A stretch of 13,702 nucleotides of DNA from CAZGVW01 sp964529265 (GCA_964529265.1 CAZGVW010000213.1:1-13702); one strand, 5' to 3'; shown: positions 1-7,253, counted from the stretch's first letter. Numbers and translations are program-made. The notes: generated by a model from the sequence alone, not told the origin.

Positions 1-549
1 GTCATCGCCCCCTCCGCCCTTCAGCCGCGCGAGAAACGCATTGGCCGACGGCGGCCGTCCGACATCGATCGCCGCGACGTCGTAGCCGGAGAAGTCTGTC
101 GGCATGTACGGCGGAAAGTCCTCCGGGTTGAGCGCGATGAACCGATTCACGCCCGCCGCGAAGCCGTCGTAGATGTCGCGCGTCTCCTGATCGAGCAGGT
201 GATACGTCTGATGTGCCCGGGCGCGCGAGCGGCGGTAGGTGAAGTCGGTGCGGAGGCCGTCGGGTCCTTGCACGGTGGCCGCCCGGCCGGAGGCGCGCAG
301 CACGTTCATCGCGGTGTTGGGTCCGTAGTCTTCCAGCTGGACCCAGGCGAGTGCGTAGCCGGCGGCACGCAGCGTCTCGGCGCGGATGTGCGGCACGCCG
401 TGCGCGGTGCGAATCACCTCGACCTGCCGCCACAACTCCGAGTTCGGCGACGCGGTGCTCACCGGCGCCGTATGCGCCAGCAGCACGATCGCCGCAAGCG
501 TCGTCCCTGGAACCGTCATCCGCATAGTCAGGCGCGCGAGAGCTCTCAC
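1..549 (-). CDS. Penicillin acylase family protein (Ntn hydrolase), N-terminal part; continues off the left edge
   Basis: The 183 residues present start with an export signal (basic MRALAR..., then a hydrophobic stretch AAIVLLAHTA), followed from about residue 45 by VEVIRTAHGVPHIRAE and then AAGYALAWVQLEDY. This is the N-terminal alpha-chain signature of penicillin/acyl-homoserine-lactone acylases, where substrate-channel residues lie; the nucleophile Ser that starts the beta chain would be further downstream, outside the window. The family cleaves amide bonds of acylated compounds in the periplasm after self-processing. I chose the GTG at 549 because AGGAGG lies 5 bases upstream (555-560); an in-frame ATG at 525 lacks such a site. 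It starts 13 bases after the preceding gene's stop, so it is probably the distal gene of an operon with it. The substrate cannot be told from this part. Confidence 0.85.
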   Translation of the reverse strand, partial: MRALARLTMRMTVPGTTLAAIVLLAHTAPVSTASPNSELWRQVEVIRTAHGVPHIRAETLRAAGYALAWVQLEDYGPNTAMNVLRASGRAATVQGPDGLRTDFTYRRSRARAHQTYHLLDQETRDIYDGFAAGVNRFIALNPEDFPPYMPTDFSGYDVAAIDVGRPPSANAFLARLKGGGGDD

Positions 550-562
550 ACCAGCCTCCTGT

Positions 563-823
563 TTACTGCGACCGTGCCGGACAGGCGATCTCGGGACCGC
601 CTCTGAACTGATGACAACGCCGTTGTCCGGCGAAGCCGAGGCAGAGCGTCCGCCGCGGCCCGTCAGCCTCCGTGCGGTCGTACAGTTGCCATTCCCAGCC
701 GCGGCACTCGCACGTGCGGTACATCGCCGCCATGGCGCCGCCGTCGGCGCACACGCCGATCGTCGCGAAGCCAAGCACGAGCAGCGCCGCCGAGACGATC
801 AGCACCACGCGCCATCGACGCAT
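563..823 (-). CDS. Small cysteine-containing exported or membrane-anchored protein, unknown function
   Basis: 86 residues. A basic start (MRRWR) is followed by a single hydrophobic helix at about residues 6-22 (VVLIVSAALLVLGFATIGVC), then a polar tail carrying TCEC, LC, RRC and AC, so six Cys in all, five of them in the tail. A Cys directly follows the helix, but Val at -1 does not fit a lipobox, so I do not call it a lipoprotein. The ATG at 823 lies 7 bases after the TGA of the upstream beta-barrel gene, whose end supplies AGGTGA as a plausible ribosome-binding site. The stop (563-565) directly precedes the AGGAGG of the acylase gene. The tight spacing on both sides supports a real gene in an operon. 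I do not recognise a family; the extracytoplasmic Cys could form disulfides or bind metal. Confidence 0.7.
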   Translation of the reverse strand: MRRWRVVLIVSAALLVLGFATIGVCADGGAMAAMYRTCECRGWEWQLYDRTEADGPRRTLCLGFAGQRRCHQFRGGPEIACPARSQ

Positions 824-830
824 TCGTCGC

Positions 831-1604
831 TCACCTGGTGACGAGCCGGAAGCCGGCGGTGAACATGCGCACGCGGAAGCGATCCGCGGGAAACGCGTCG
901 ACGCGCCGTTCGTAGCCGGCAAAGAGCTCGAGCGCCGCCCGCGTGCCGTTGACGCGGATGCCGCCCTCGATCCGTCCTCCGCAGAGGTTGGGCCGGCCGG
1001 CGACCGCCTCGTTCACGCCGATGAGGATACCCGTACCAGTCGAGATCAGATCGAGGCGAGCATTCACGGGGTGCCGCCACCTCACGCGCGCGTCGGCGAT
1101 CCAGTGGTAGTCCACGAACGCCTGCTGGCCCGCGAACCCGAACGACGCCTGCGTGTCGAAGGCCGAGCGGCCGTGTGTCAGCTCCCGTCGGACGCGGACG
1201 CCAATCAGGTTCCAGGACACCGCGCCCGGCTGCTCGCGGTCCGACAGGTGGCGCGACACGTGTGCGGTCAGCAGCGCGATCTCCGTCCCGCCGGCGCGGT
1301 ACGAGCCGGTCGCTTCGAACCGGTAGTTGCCGTGGTTCAGATCGTAGAGCCGGCGCTCGTGGCCGAGCACGGCTTCGTATTCAGCGCTGAACGTCGCTCG
1401 ACCGGATCCGTACTCGACGACGTCGAGATCGATGCCGACGACGCCATGCCAGTCGAATCGCGGGTCGTTGGCGACGAGCGCGGCCCAGTGGAAGTGAAAG
1501 TCCGCGCGCGGCAGGAACGCGGGAGCGGGTTGGGTCGGCGTCTGGGATTGCGCCGCCGCGATGGACGCCGTCAGCAGAATCGCGCCGGCGAGCGCCGCGC
1601 GCAC
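831..1604 (-). CDS. Predicted outer-membrane beta-barrel protein, unknown family
   Basis: About 257 residues: a signal peptide (MRAALAGAILLTASIAAAQS, cleavage near AAA-QS), a short Pro/Thr-rich linker, then alternating hydrophobic/polar strands with many aromatic and Gly residues, such as FHFHWAALV, ATFSAEYEAVLG, YRFEATGSYR, ARLDLISTGTGILIG and FRVRMFTAGFRLVTR. That pattern suggests an outer-membrane barrel, perhaps of about 10-12 strands, though no named family is recognised. The GTG at 1604 is chosen because AGGA sits 9 bases upstream and it gives a compact signal peptide; a longer reading from a GTG at 1640 (269 residues) is possible but has no ribosome-binding site. It is followed after 7 bases by the small Cys protein and then the acylase, so the three are probably co-transcribed. 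Confidence 0.75.
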   Translation of the reverse strand: MRAALAGAILLTASIAAAQSQTPTQPAPAFLPRADFHFHWAALVANDPRFDWHGVVGIDLDVVEYGSGRATFSAEYEAVLGHERRLYDLNHGNYRFEATGSYRAGGTEIALLTAHVSRHLSDREQPGAVSWNLIGVRVRRELTHGRSAFDTQASFGFAGQQAFVDYHWIADARVRWRHPVNARLDLISTGTGILIGVNEAVAGRPNLCGGRIEGGIRVNGTRAALELFAGYERRVDAFPADRFRVRMFTAGFRLVTR

Positions 1605-1683
1605 GCCAGCCGATCCTGTTCTGGCGACCACGCGCGGCACTGTACATCGGATGGGCGGTGGCGGTCGCGGCGATGGACCCGCT

Positions 1684-1703
1684 GGCGCGCCGCGCGGCGC
1701 GCC
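1684..1703. repeat. Perfect 20-base all-GC palindrome between two genes
   Basis: The sequence reads GGCGCGCC-GCGC-GGCGCGCC and equals its own reverse complement. It lies 37 bases after the stop of the lipoprotein gene (minus strand) and about 80 bases before the beta-barrel start. As RNA it could form a strong hairpin acting as a transcription stop or RNA stabiliser, but no run of T follows on the minus strand, so it is not a canonical intrinsic terminator. Chance is possible in such GC-rich DNA, but a perfect 20-base match is notable. Confidence 0.5.
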
Positions 1704-1739
1704 GGGATCCGCTGCGCGCGCGACAGGTGCGATACCGCG

Positions 1740-2738
1740 CTACTTCAAGTACCACTCCCGCGCCGTCGCGTCGGTCCGGACGAAATCGAGCAACTGCTGC
1801 GCGACCTTCTGGCGTCCGACGGTGCTCGGATGCGTGCCGTCGGCCGCCAGATCGCTGCACGCCCACGTCAAACCGTCGCTGCGTGGACGCACGCCGTCGG
1901 CCCAGAGATACGGCGCCCACGCAATCCAGGGCGACCGCGGATTCGCGCCGCTGAAGCTCAGGCCGCCGTTCAGCTGATCCTCGATCGTCCACCGTACCGA
2001 GAAGCCGCTCTGATACGCATACGGCTCCGGGTTCAGCGTCGTCGTGGCGTAGCCCGCGTAGATCCGGCTCGAGAAGTACGCGAGGCGCAGATTGGGGAAA
2101 CGGGCCTTCAATCGCTCGAGAACGATCACCGTGTCGTCCTTCAGCCGGCGCGCGTGCGTGGGCCACCCTTCGGACGGTTGCCGGTTCGCGAGCTTGATCC
2201 ACGCGACCGCAACCTGCGCGGCGCTGACGTTCGCCTGCTGCAACCGGCCGTCCAGCCTGGTCCAGCACTGACACGCCGGGTTGGCCCAGTCCGCCGCCGT
2301 CTGCCCGCCTTGCGCGCCGTCGACAATCACCAGCCGCGGATCGCGCGACGCGTCGGCGCTGGCGAGCGGCACGAACGCGCTGAACTCCTGCGTCGTGTTC
2401 GACATGCCGACCGAAATGAAGACGTAGCGGCCCGACGGACTCGCCATTCCCTGCGCATCCAGCGGCTCGATGCCTCGCGCCAGCTCCAGTCCCGCCGACA
2501 GGTGCGACGCGGGCATCGTGTTGCTTCGACCTGGATACAGCCCGCCGGGCTCGCCCTGATAGGCGCCGGCGGTCAGATCGGACAACGGCGTGAGATTGAC
2601 CGACGTCCGCGAGCAGCCCTGCTGATCGCCCGCCGGCGGCGGCGCACCGCCGTCGTCCGGGGTCGGCGCCACCGGGGCGTTGCTGCAGGCGATGACGACG
2701 GCGATCAGCACCGAGGTAAAGGTTGTGGCTCGAGTCAC
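1740..2738 (-). CDS. SGNH-hydrolase-like lipoprotein
   Basis: 332 residues. The N-terminus has a lipobox VIAC with Cys18, then a Pro/Gly-rich linker (21-40), so the protein is probably lipid-anchored. Features match a divergent SGNH fold: SVGMSN with Ser113 in place of the usual GDS block, VDGAQGG (139-145) following a strand, KLAN with Asn185 in the block III position, and AADGTHPS (Asp300, His303) as the block V Asp-x-x-His. The family includes esterases and carbohydrate deacetylases; the substrate is unknown. The GTG at 2738 is the start that fits the signal peptide. A weak promoter (TTTACC at 2770-2775 and TCTTAT at 2746-2751, minus strand, 18-base spacer) would place transcription start almost on the start codon. 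It is divergent from the PadR gene. Confidence 0.8.
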   Translation of the reverse strand: MTRATTFTSVLIAVVIACSNAPVAPTPDDGGAPPPAGDQQGCSRTSVNLTPLSDLTAGAYQGEPGGLYPGRSNTMPASHLSAGLELARGIEPLDAQGMASPSGRYVFISVGMSNTTQEFSAFVPLASADASRDPRLVIVDGAQGGQTAADWANPACQCWTRLDGRLQQANVSAAQVAVAWIKLANRQPSEGWPTHARRLKDDTVIVLERLKARFPNLRLAYFSSRIYAGYATTTLNPEPYAYQSGFSVRWTIEDQLNGGLSFSGANPRSPWIAWAPYLWADGVRPRSDGLTWACSDLAADGTHPSTVGRQKVAQQLLDFVRTDATAREWYLK

Positions 2739-2766
2739 CTGATCGATAAGACCGGATTCCGCCGGC

Positions 2767-2920
2767 TCCGGTAAAGTCCTGCCGCCTGCGCGCCGCCGCC
2801 AGTACGAACGAGCGCGTTGACGCCGCCGTGCTCGAGGAGCGACTGAAGTCGCTTCAGCTCCCGGAAGAGCGGATTCAGCGGCTGCGAGCGCGCCTGATGC
2901 GATTGACAGAGAGCATATGA
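2767..2920 (+). other. Possible small coding remnant, helical C-terminus, in the divergent intergenic region
   Basis: In the 250-base gap between the divergent lipoprotein and PadR genes, one plus-strand frame reads ...STNERVDAAVLEERL, then KSLQLPEERIQRLRARLMRL and TESI, before a TGA at 2918-2920. The 45 or so residues have the charge and Leu spacing of an amphipathic helix and GC-rich third positions, but no convincing start codon or ribosome-binding site. It could be the tail of a lost gene or a small unannotated peptide. The opposite strand also carries an open frame here, which may only be its shadow. Confidence is low. Confidence 0.25.
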
Positions 2921-2955
2921 ACCCGGGCGCTCGGTGATCTGGAGTGAACGCGGCT

Positions 2956-2983
2956 TTGACCTTAGACGTTCTAGGTATAGACT
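2956..2983 (+). promoter_or_regulatory. Promoter of the PadR-permease operon, giving an apparently leaderless transcript
   Basis: TTGACC (2956-2961) and TAGACT (2978-2983) are 16 bases apart. A start site about 7 bases after the -10 would fall on or beside the GTG of the PadR gene at 2991. No Shine-Dalgarno sequence precedes that GTG, which agrees with a leaderless mRNA. Confidence 0.6.
2961..2975. promoter_or_regulatory. Candidate PadR operator, imperfect palindrome between -35 and -10
   Basis: CTTAGA-CGT-TCTAGG is an inverted repeat with 5 of 6 arm positions matching, and it fills most of the promoter spacer. PadR regulators commonly repress their own operon by binding palindromes in the promoter, so this is the natural autoregulatory site. 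TAGAC also recurs at the -10. Confidence 0.5.
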
Positions 2984-2990
2984 CTCGTCC

Positions 2991-3323
2991 GTGGCCCGGA
3001 CCAACAGCGATCAGATTCACGGCACCCTGGACATGCTCGTGCTCAAGGTGCTCGAGGCCGGGCCCCTGCACGGCTACGCGATCGCCCTGCGCCTCGAGCA
3101 GCGTTCCAACGACGTCCTTGCGGTCGAGGAAGGCTCGCTGTACCCGGCTCTGTATCGCATGGAAGGGCGCGGCTGGCTTGCGTCGGCGTGGCAGGTCAAC
3201 GACGTCGGCCGGCGCGTGCGCGTCTACCGGCTCACGCGGTCCGGGCGCGCGCAACTCGCCGCAGAGACCAGGAGCTGGGCGCGGCTGACTGCGGCGGTTC
3301 GGAGCGTGCTCCAGACGCCATGA
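2991..3323 (+). CDS. PadR family transcriptional regulator
   Basis: 110 residues with the short PadR winged-helix layout: IHGTLDMLVLKVLEAGPLHGYAIA (helices 1-2), the recognition-helix region with VEEGSLYPALYRME (residues 45-58), and the wing GRRVRVYRLTRSGRAQL (73-89) leading into the C-terminal dimerisation helix. It is a DNA-binding protein that probably represses its own operon through the palindrome in the promoter. The GTG at 2991 is chosen because it sits directly after the promoter and starts at the conserved N-terminus; a longer frame from 2934 would extend back through the promoter. Its TGA overlaps the next gene's ATG (ATGA), so the permease is translationally coupled to it. This PadR-permease pair is common in Acidobacteriota; the inducing ligand is unknown. 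Confidence 0.93.
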   Translation: MARTNSDQIHGTLDMLVLKVLEAGPLHGYAIALRLEQRSNDVLAVEEGSLYPALYRMEGRGWLASAWQVNDVGRRVRVYRLTRSGRAQLAAETRSWARLTAAVRSVLQTP

Positions 3324-5926
3324 AACACGTCAGGCTCTTGATCGCCCGCCTGCGCGCGCTCGTCCGGCGGAACGGCGTGTTCGACGAGATTCGTGAAGAG
3401 CTCGACGCGCATCTCCAGGCGCGCACCGACCAGTACGAGCGGGAGGGTCTGCCGGCGGCCGAGGCCCGGCGCAAGGCGCTGCGACGTGTCGGCGACCTCG
3501 CGATCCACGCCGATCGCGGCTACAGCATCCGCGGTGGGGGACTGGTCGAGACCGTTCTTCTCGACGTGCGATATGCGGCGCGGCTTCTGGGCCGGCAGCC
3601 GGCCGCCTCGGCGCTGTCCATCGGGCTGCTCGCCTGCGGCATCGGCGGCGCGACCGCGCTCTTCAGCGTGGTCGACGCGGCGATGCTGCGTCCGCTGCCG
3701 TATCCGAACCCCGAACAGCTCGTGACGATCAAAGTGGAGTCAAGGGGCGGCCGCTTGCTTGCCGCCCCGATCAATCCTTCGGTGGATCACGCGCGGGATT
3801 GGTCACGCGCGAGCCGGACGCTCTCACACGTCGCGGCAAGCCACTTCGGGCCGGAGCTGATTCTCGACGATGGCCTCGAGCCGGAACGTGCTCCGGATCT
3901 GTTCGGCGTTCGGCGAGTGACCGATCGGTACATCGAGATGCTCGGCGTGGCTCCGATCGTCGGACGCGGGTTTGGTCCCGCGGATCTGTCCGAGAGCGCC
4001 CCGCTCGTCGCGTTGATCGGAGAGCACCTCTGGAAGAGCCGCTACGGCGGCGATCCCGGCATCGTCGGACGAGCGATCAGGATTCATCAGACGTCGCACG
4101 AGCGCATCGGCATGCCCGCGACGATTGTCGGAGTGCTGCCGCGCTCGGTATCGCCCGAGGCATGGATCTGGCTGCCGCTTCGATCGGCAGGTCAGGCGAC
4201 GGTCGAAGGCCGGCTGCGGCCGGGCGTCACGCTGGCAGATGCCGAGCGCGAGCTGTCGGCGCTGCCGCTCCGCGCTCTGGATCCCGACTGGCCGTTGACC
4301 GGACGCGTGCAGGTGACGTCGACGGTCGAGTACCTGTCGGCGAACGGATTCAATCATTACCAGCTCCGGGAGCTGACCGCAGCCGTTGGATTGATTCTGC
4401 TGCTGGCCTGCGTGAACGTGGCCGGGCTCCTGCTGGCTCGAGGGGCCGGCCGTCAATCGGAGCTCGCGGTGCGGGCGTCGCTCGGTGCGACCCGCGCGCG
4501 GTTGATCCGGCAGCAACTGACCGAGAGTGTCGTGCTCTCGATCGCCGCCGCGCTGGCCGGCATCGTACTGGCCTGGTGGAGTCTTGGCCTTCTGCTGGCC
4601 GGTCTGCAGGGCCTCCCGGATCGATCGCACGTCAACCTGAGAGTGCTGGGGGCCAGCGTCGGCTTTGCGCTGGCGACCGCGCTCGGCGTCGGGTGCGTTC
4701 CAGCCGTGCGCCTTTCGCGGGTTCGCCTCGGACCGCTCGCTGACTTCATGCGCCGGGGGACGGGCGCCGGCCTGACTCGACGGGGCGGGCGATGGCTCGT
4801 CGGCATCGAAGTTGCGCTCGCGGTGCTCCTCCTCGCCGGCGCCATGCTCGTCGTCCGCGACTTTGCGCGGCTGGCGGGCGCCGACACCGGCGTGGATCTG
4901 CAGCGGCTCATGATTCTCGACGTCGGTCCGCTCGACGAGCGCGAGGAAGCGCTGACCAGCTACTACCCGGCCCTGCTTCGGGCCGTTCGAGCCCTTCCCG
5001 AGGTCGAGGCCGCGGGGATCAGCCACGCCGGGCGGATCGGCCAGTCGAACATCGCCGCGACCGGTGCCAGCGACGCGGCTGTCAGCGGCCGCCTCTACCT
5101 GCAGTACATCTCGCCCGGTTACCTCGAAGCACTCGGAGTTCCGGTCCGCGCGGGTCGTCTTCCGACGGAAGCCGACGCGGCGCAAGGGCCGGCCGCCGGC
5201 GCCGTGCTCAACGAGACGGCCGCTCGACAGTTCTTTCCTTTAGGCTCCGCAATCGGCCGCACGATCGACGTGCCGGCCAGGCGCTACCACCTGTCCGTGA
5301 TGGGCGTCGTGGCGGACAACCGCCTGGGCATTCGCACCGGCGCCGTCACGCCGCAGGTCTACCTGATGATGTGGCGCGAAGTCAGGCTGCGGACGGCTGT
5401 GGTGATGCGCGTCCGCGCGGACACGCCCACGCTTCGCGCGCGGCTTCGCGAGACCGCGCACAACATGGGTCCGCGCGTGGTCGTCGACGGCGTCCGGTCC
5501 GGGACGGAGTGGTTTCGCGAACAGTGGGACTTCAACCGCAGCCGGACGTACGTGCTCGCCGCGTTCGGTCTCGTCGGCGTGCTGCTCGCGCTCGTGGGCA
5601 TTGCCGCGGTGACGGCGTACTCGGTGGCGCGGCGAACGCAGGAGATCGGCATTCGAGTTGCGCTCGGCGCGGTTCCGGCACGGATCGTCCGCTCGGTCGT
5701 GGGTGACGTGGCAGTGCCTGTCGCGGTCGGGCTTGCTGCCGGATTGATCGCCGTTCTCCTGGCCAAGCGCGCGCTCGCCACCTTCCTCCTCGACATGTCG
5801 CCCGATGATCCAGCCACGTTGGCGATGGTCGCGGTGGGGCTCGCCGCATCCGCCAGTGTGGCCGCGTGGCTGCCGGCGCGCCGCGCCGCCCGGGTCGATC
5901 CGATCCGGGCCCTGCGGGCCGAGTAG
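3320..5926 (+). CDS. ADOP-family duplicated FtsX/MacB-like permease
   Basis: 868 residues. Residues 1-80 are a cytoplasmic, charged N-terminal region (FDEIREELDAHLQART, then ARRKALRRVGD) typical of the acidobacterial duplicated orphan permeases. A first helix at about 95-120 is followed by a MacB-like periplasmic domain (about 120-350), three helices of the first FtsX domain (about 352-375, 403-430, 440-460), a fifth helix (492-512), a second periplasmic domain (to about 740), and three final helices (744-770, 793-817, 831-855) with the FtsX hallmark QEIGIRVALGA near 775-785 and the usual ending ARRAARVDPIRALRAE. MacB-type permeases normally pair with an ATPase to drive periplasmic export or mechanotransmission; none is encoded next to this one, hence 'orphan'. 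It is coupled to PadR by a 4-base overlap. Length and both duplicated domains are complete. Confidence 0.95.
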   Translation: MKHVRLLIARLRALVRRNGVFDEIREELDAHLQARTDQYEREGLPAAEARRKALRRVGDLAIHADRGYSIRGGGLVETVLLDVRYAARLLGRQPAASALSIGLLACGIGGATALFSVVDAAMLRPLPYPNPEQLVTIKVESRGGRLLAAPINPSVDHARDWSRASRTLSHVAASHFGPELILDDGLEPERAPDLFGVRRVTDRYIEMLGVAPIVGRGFGPADLSESAPLVALIGEHLWKSRYGGDPGIVGRAIRIHQTSHERIGMPATIVGVLPRSVSPEAWIWLPLRSAGQATVEGRLRPGVTLADAERELSALPLRALDPDWPLTGRVQVTSTVEYLSANGFNHYQLRELTAAVGLILLLACVNVAGLLLARGAGRQSELAVRASLGATRARLIRQQLTESVVLSIAAALAGIVLAWWSLGLLLAGLQGLPDRSHVNLRVLGASVGFALATALGVGCVPAVRLSRVRLGPLADFMRRGTGAGLTRRGGRWLVGIEVALAVLLLAGAMLVVRDFARLAGADTGVDLQRLMILDVGPLDEREEALTSYYPALLRAVRALPEVEAAGISHAGRIGQSNIAATGASDAAVSGRLYLQYISPGYLEALGVPVRAGRLPTEADAAQGPAAGAVLNETAARQFFPLGSAIGRTIDVPARRYHLSVMGVVADNRLGIRTGAVTPQVYLMMWREVRLRTAVVMRVRADTPTLRARLRETAHNMGPRVVVDGVRSGTEWFREQWDFNRSRTYVLAAFGLVGVLLALVGIAAVTAYSVARRTQEIGIRVALGAVPARIVRSVVGDVAVPVAVGLAAGLIAVLLAKRALATFLLDMSPDDPATLAMVAVGLAASASVAAWLPARRAARVDPIRALRAE

Positions 5927-5954
5927 ACAAGAAAGGCGCGCGCGGAGGAGAAAC

Positions 5955-6157
5955 CGCGCTCGCCTATAACGCCGTGCACACGCCAATGCACGCGACGGAC
6001 AAGTACCTCGCGCGATTCACCCACATCGCCGCCGAACGGCGGCGCACGTATGCCGCGAAGCTCGCGGCGATGGACGACGGCACAAGGGCGCGTCATGACG
6101 ACGCTGCGGGAACGCAAGCTCGACGACGACACGCTCGTGGTCTTCTTCAGTGACAAC
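5955..6157 (+). pseudogene. Sulfatase fragment, frameshifted and truncated
   Basis: Downstream of the permease, one plus-strand frame reads AYNAVHTPMHATDKYLARF, then THIAAERRRTYAAKLAAMDDG (5962-6078). It continues one frame over as GRVMTTLRERKLDDDTLVVF then FSDN (about 6083-6157). This is the mid-part of a type I arylsulfatase (the ...HTPM...AMDD...G.V...L...TLV.F.SDNGG block). The N-terminal Cys/Ser formylglycine region and everything after SDN are missing, and a frameshift lies near 6076-6085. It is a dead remnant, not a functional gene. Confidence 0.75.
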
Positions 6158-6278
6158 GCTCGCGCTCTTCGTCCTCGGTTTCGTGATCGTCGTGGCGGCG
6201 CTGACAGGAGTCCCGAAGCGGCTGTTCCCGCCAACCGCGGCGGCGCAACGCCGCGTGAGAAAGGCTCGCACCCAGTAG
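6150..6278 (+). other. Possible 42-residue single-helix peptide or membrane-protein fragment
   Basis: From a GTG at 6150, inside the last codons of the sulfatase fragment, a frame runs MTTLALFVLGFVIVVAALTG, then VPKRLFPP and a basic tail, to TAG at 6276-6278. It has one clear membrane helix followed by positive charges. No ribosome-binding site precedes it, and it begins exactly where sulfatase similarity stops, so it may be the end of another decayed gene rather than a real small protein. Confidence 0.3.
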
Positions 6279-6320
6279 TGGCGCAGCCGACGGCGTCGAG
6301 CGTTCGAGCCCGCGTCGCCA

Positions 6321-6854
6321 TCAGATCCGTCGTGCGGCGGGAGTCGGGAAGAGCAGATTCTGCAGCACCACGCCGATCGCGAACACGACCACGGTCATGA
6401 CGAGGACCAGCAGAACCCGGCGCCACGGCCGTGGCGCGCGCAGTGTCCACGCCGCCGCTGCGGCGGCGCCAATGGACTCGACCGTTGTGGAGAGCGTCCA
6501 CACGACCAGTGAGGACGGGGGCATCGAGAGGATTGAGTAGGCGCCCATCGCCGACCCGGCGCCTGCGACGAGCCCTGCGAAGCCGCCGAATCTCAGGGCC
6601 TCAGCCATGCGCGGCTGCGGGCCACGCAGTCGAACGAGCAGCCACGTCATCGTCCCTACCAGGAGTGCGAATGCGCCGTAGCCGAACGGAATCCTCTTGA
6701 ACAACTCCATCGGGGGCAGCCAGTACGACTCGCTCGCGCGCCACCAGCCGGCGAGGACCACCGCGTGAGCGAGGAAGTCCAACGCGAGGAAGGCGAGCCA
6801 CCCCGCCAGCATGGCGGGCGCAACCTGGGCGAGGCGGATGTCGCGGCGAGTCAC
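6321..6854 (-). CDS. Five-helix integral membrane protein, unknown function
   Basis: 177 residues with five predicted membrane helices at about 14-37 (LAGWLAFLALDFLAHAVVLA), 57-75, 89-110, 113-138 and 145-170, and a basic end (ARRI). Polar residues inside helix 1 (Asp26, His30) and the conserved-looking SYWLPP and VLQNLLF motifs suggest function, but I cannot name the family. The GTG at 6854 overlaps the TGA of the permease remnant upstream (GTGA), with AAGGAG just before it, so translation was probably coupled to the once-intact permease gene; ATG at residue 15 is an alternative start. Unlike its neighbours it has no frameshift. Whether it is still transcribed is open, because no promoter of its own is evident. 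Confidence 0.75.
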   Translation of the reverse strand: MTRRDIRLAQVAPAMLAGWLAFLALDFLAHAVVLAGWWRASESYWLPPMELFKRIPFGYGAFALLVGTMTWLLVRLRGPQPRMAEALRFGGFAGLVAGAGSAMGAYSILSMPPSSLVVWTLSTTVESIGAAAAAAWTLRAPRPWRRVLLVLVMTVVVFAIGVVLQNLLFPTPAARRI

Positions 6855-7250
6855 TCCTTCAGCACCATGATCGGATCGATCGCCGCGAGGCGCCGCATCG
6901 GGTGGATCATCGCCACTAGGGCGGCCAGCGCCAGCGCCACCGTGGCGACGAGGAACAGCCGCGGCGTGGCCAGTGTCACGCCCGCGAGCATCGATTGTGC
7001 CACTTGTGCTGCGGCGACCGCCGCGGGCACGCCGACGGTGAGCCCGATCCGTCCGCCAGGCATCGCCCGGCACCAGGCCGCGGACGTCGCCCGGCCGCGC
7101 GCCAAGCGCCACCCTCACCGCAATCTCACGACGACGATCGGCGACGCGGCGGACGCACAGTCGGCAGAGCCCCACGGCTGACAGCACGAGCGCTGCGGCG
7201 CCGAAGATGCCCGACAGCGTCGCGCGGAACCGCTCCGGCAGGTCGATCAC
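6851..7250 (-). pseudogene. C-terminal remnant of a second ADOP/FtsX permease, frameshifted
   Basis: On the minus strand one frame reads ERFRATLSGIFGAAALVLSAVGL, then REIAVRVALGARPGDVRGLV. This is the last-but-two helix and the QEIxIRxALGA hallmark of the FtsX domain. The match then jumps frame near 7075-7095 and goes on as RAMPGGRIGLTVGVPAAVAA, then LATPRLFLVATVALALAALVA and MIHPMRRLAAIDPIMVLKE, ending in TGA at 6851-6853. The xDPIxxLxxE ending is that of the intact permease at 5926. More than 80% of a normal ADOP is missing, so this cannot work as a transporter. It precedes, and overlaps by 4 bases, the intact membrane protein gene. Confidence 0.8.
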
Positions 7251-7253
7251 TCG

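Noticed and set aside
672..2774. Long plus-strand open frame of 700 codons opposite the lipoprotein and barrel genes
   Set aside because: Its translation is Arg/Ala-rich with no domain or signal, while the opposite strand encodes proteins with signal peptides and motifs. It is an antisense shadow caused by high GC.
2735..3004. Minus-strand 89-codon frame between the lipoprotein and PadR genes
   Set aside because: It crosses the PadR promoter and start, has no ribosome-binding site, and its Leu-rich part mirrors a helical reading on the other strand.
3824..5185. 453-codon minus-strand frame inside the permease
   Set aside because: The permease on the plus strand has full-length family features; the antisense translation is charged low-complexity sequence.
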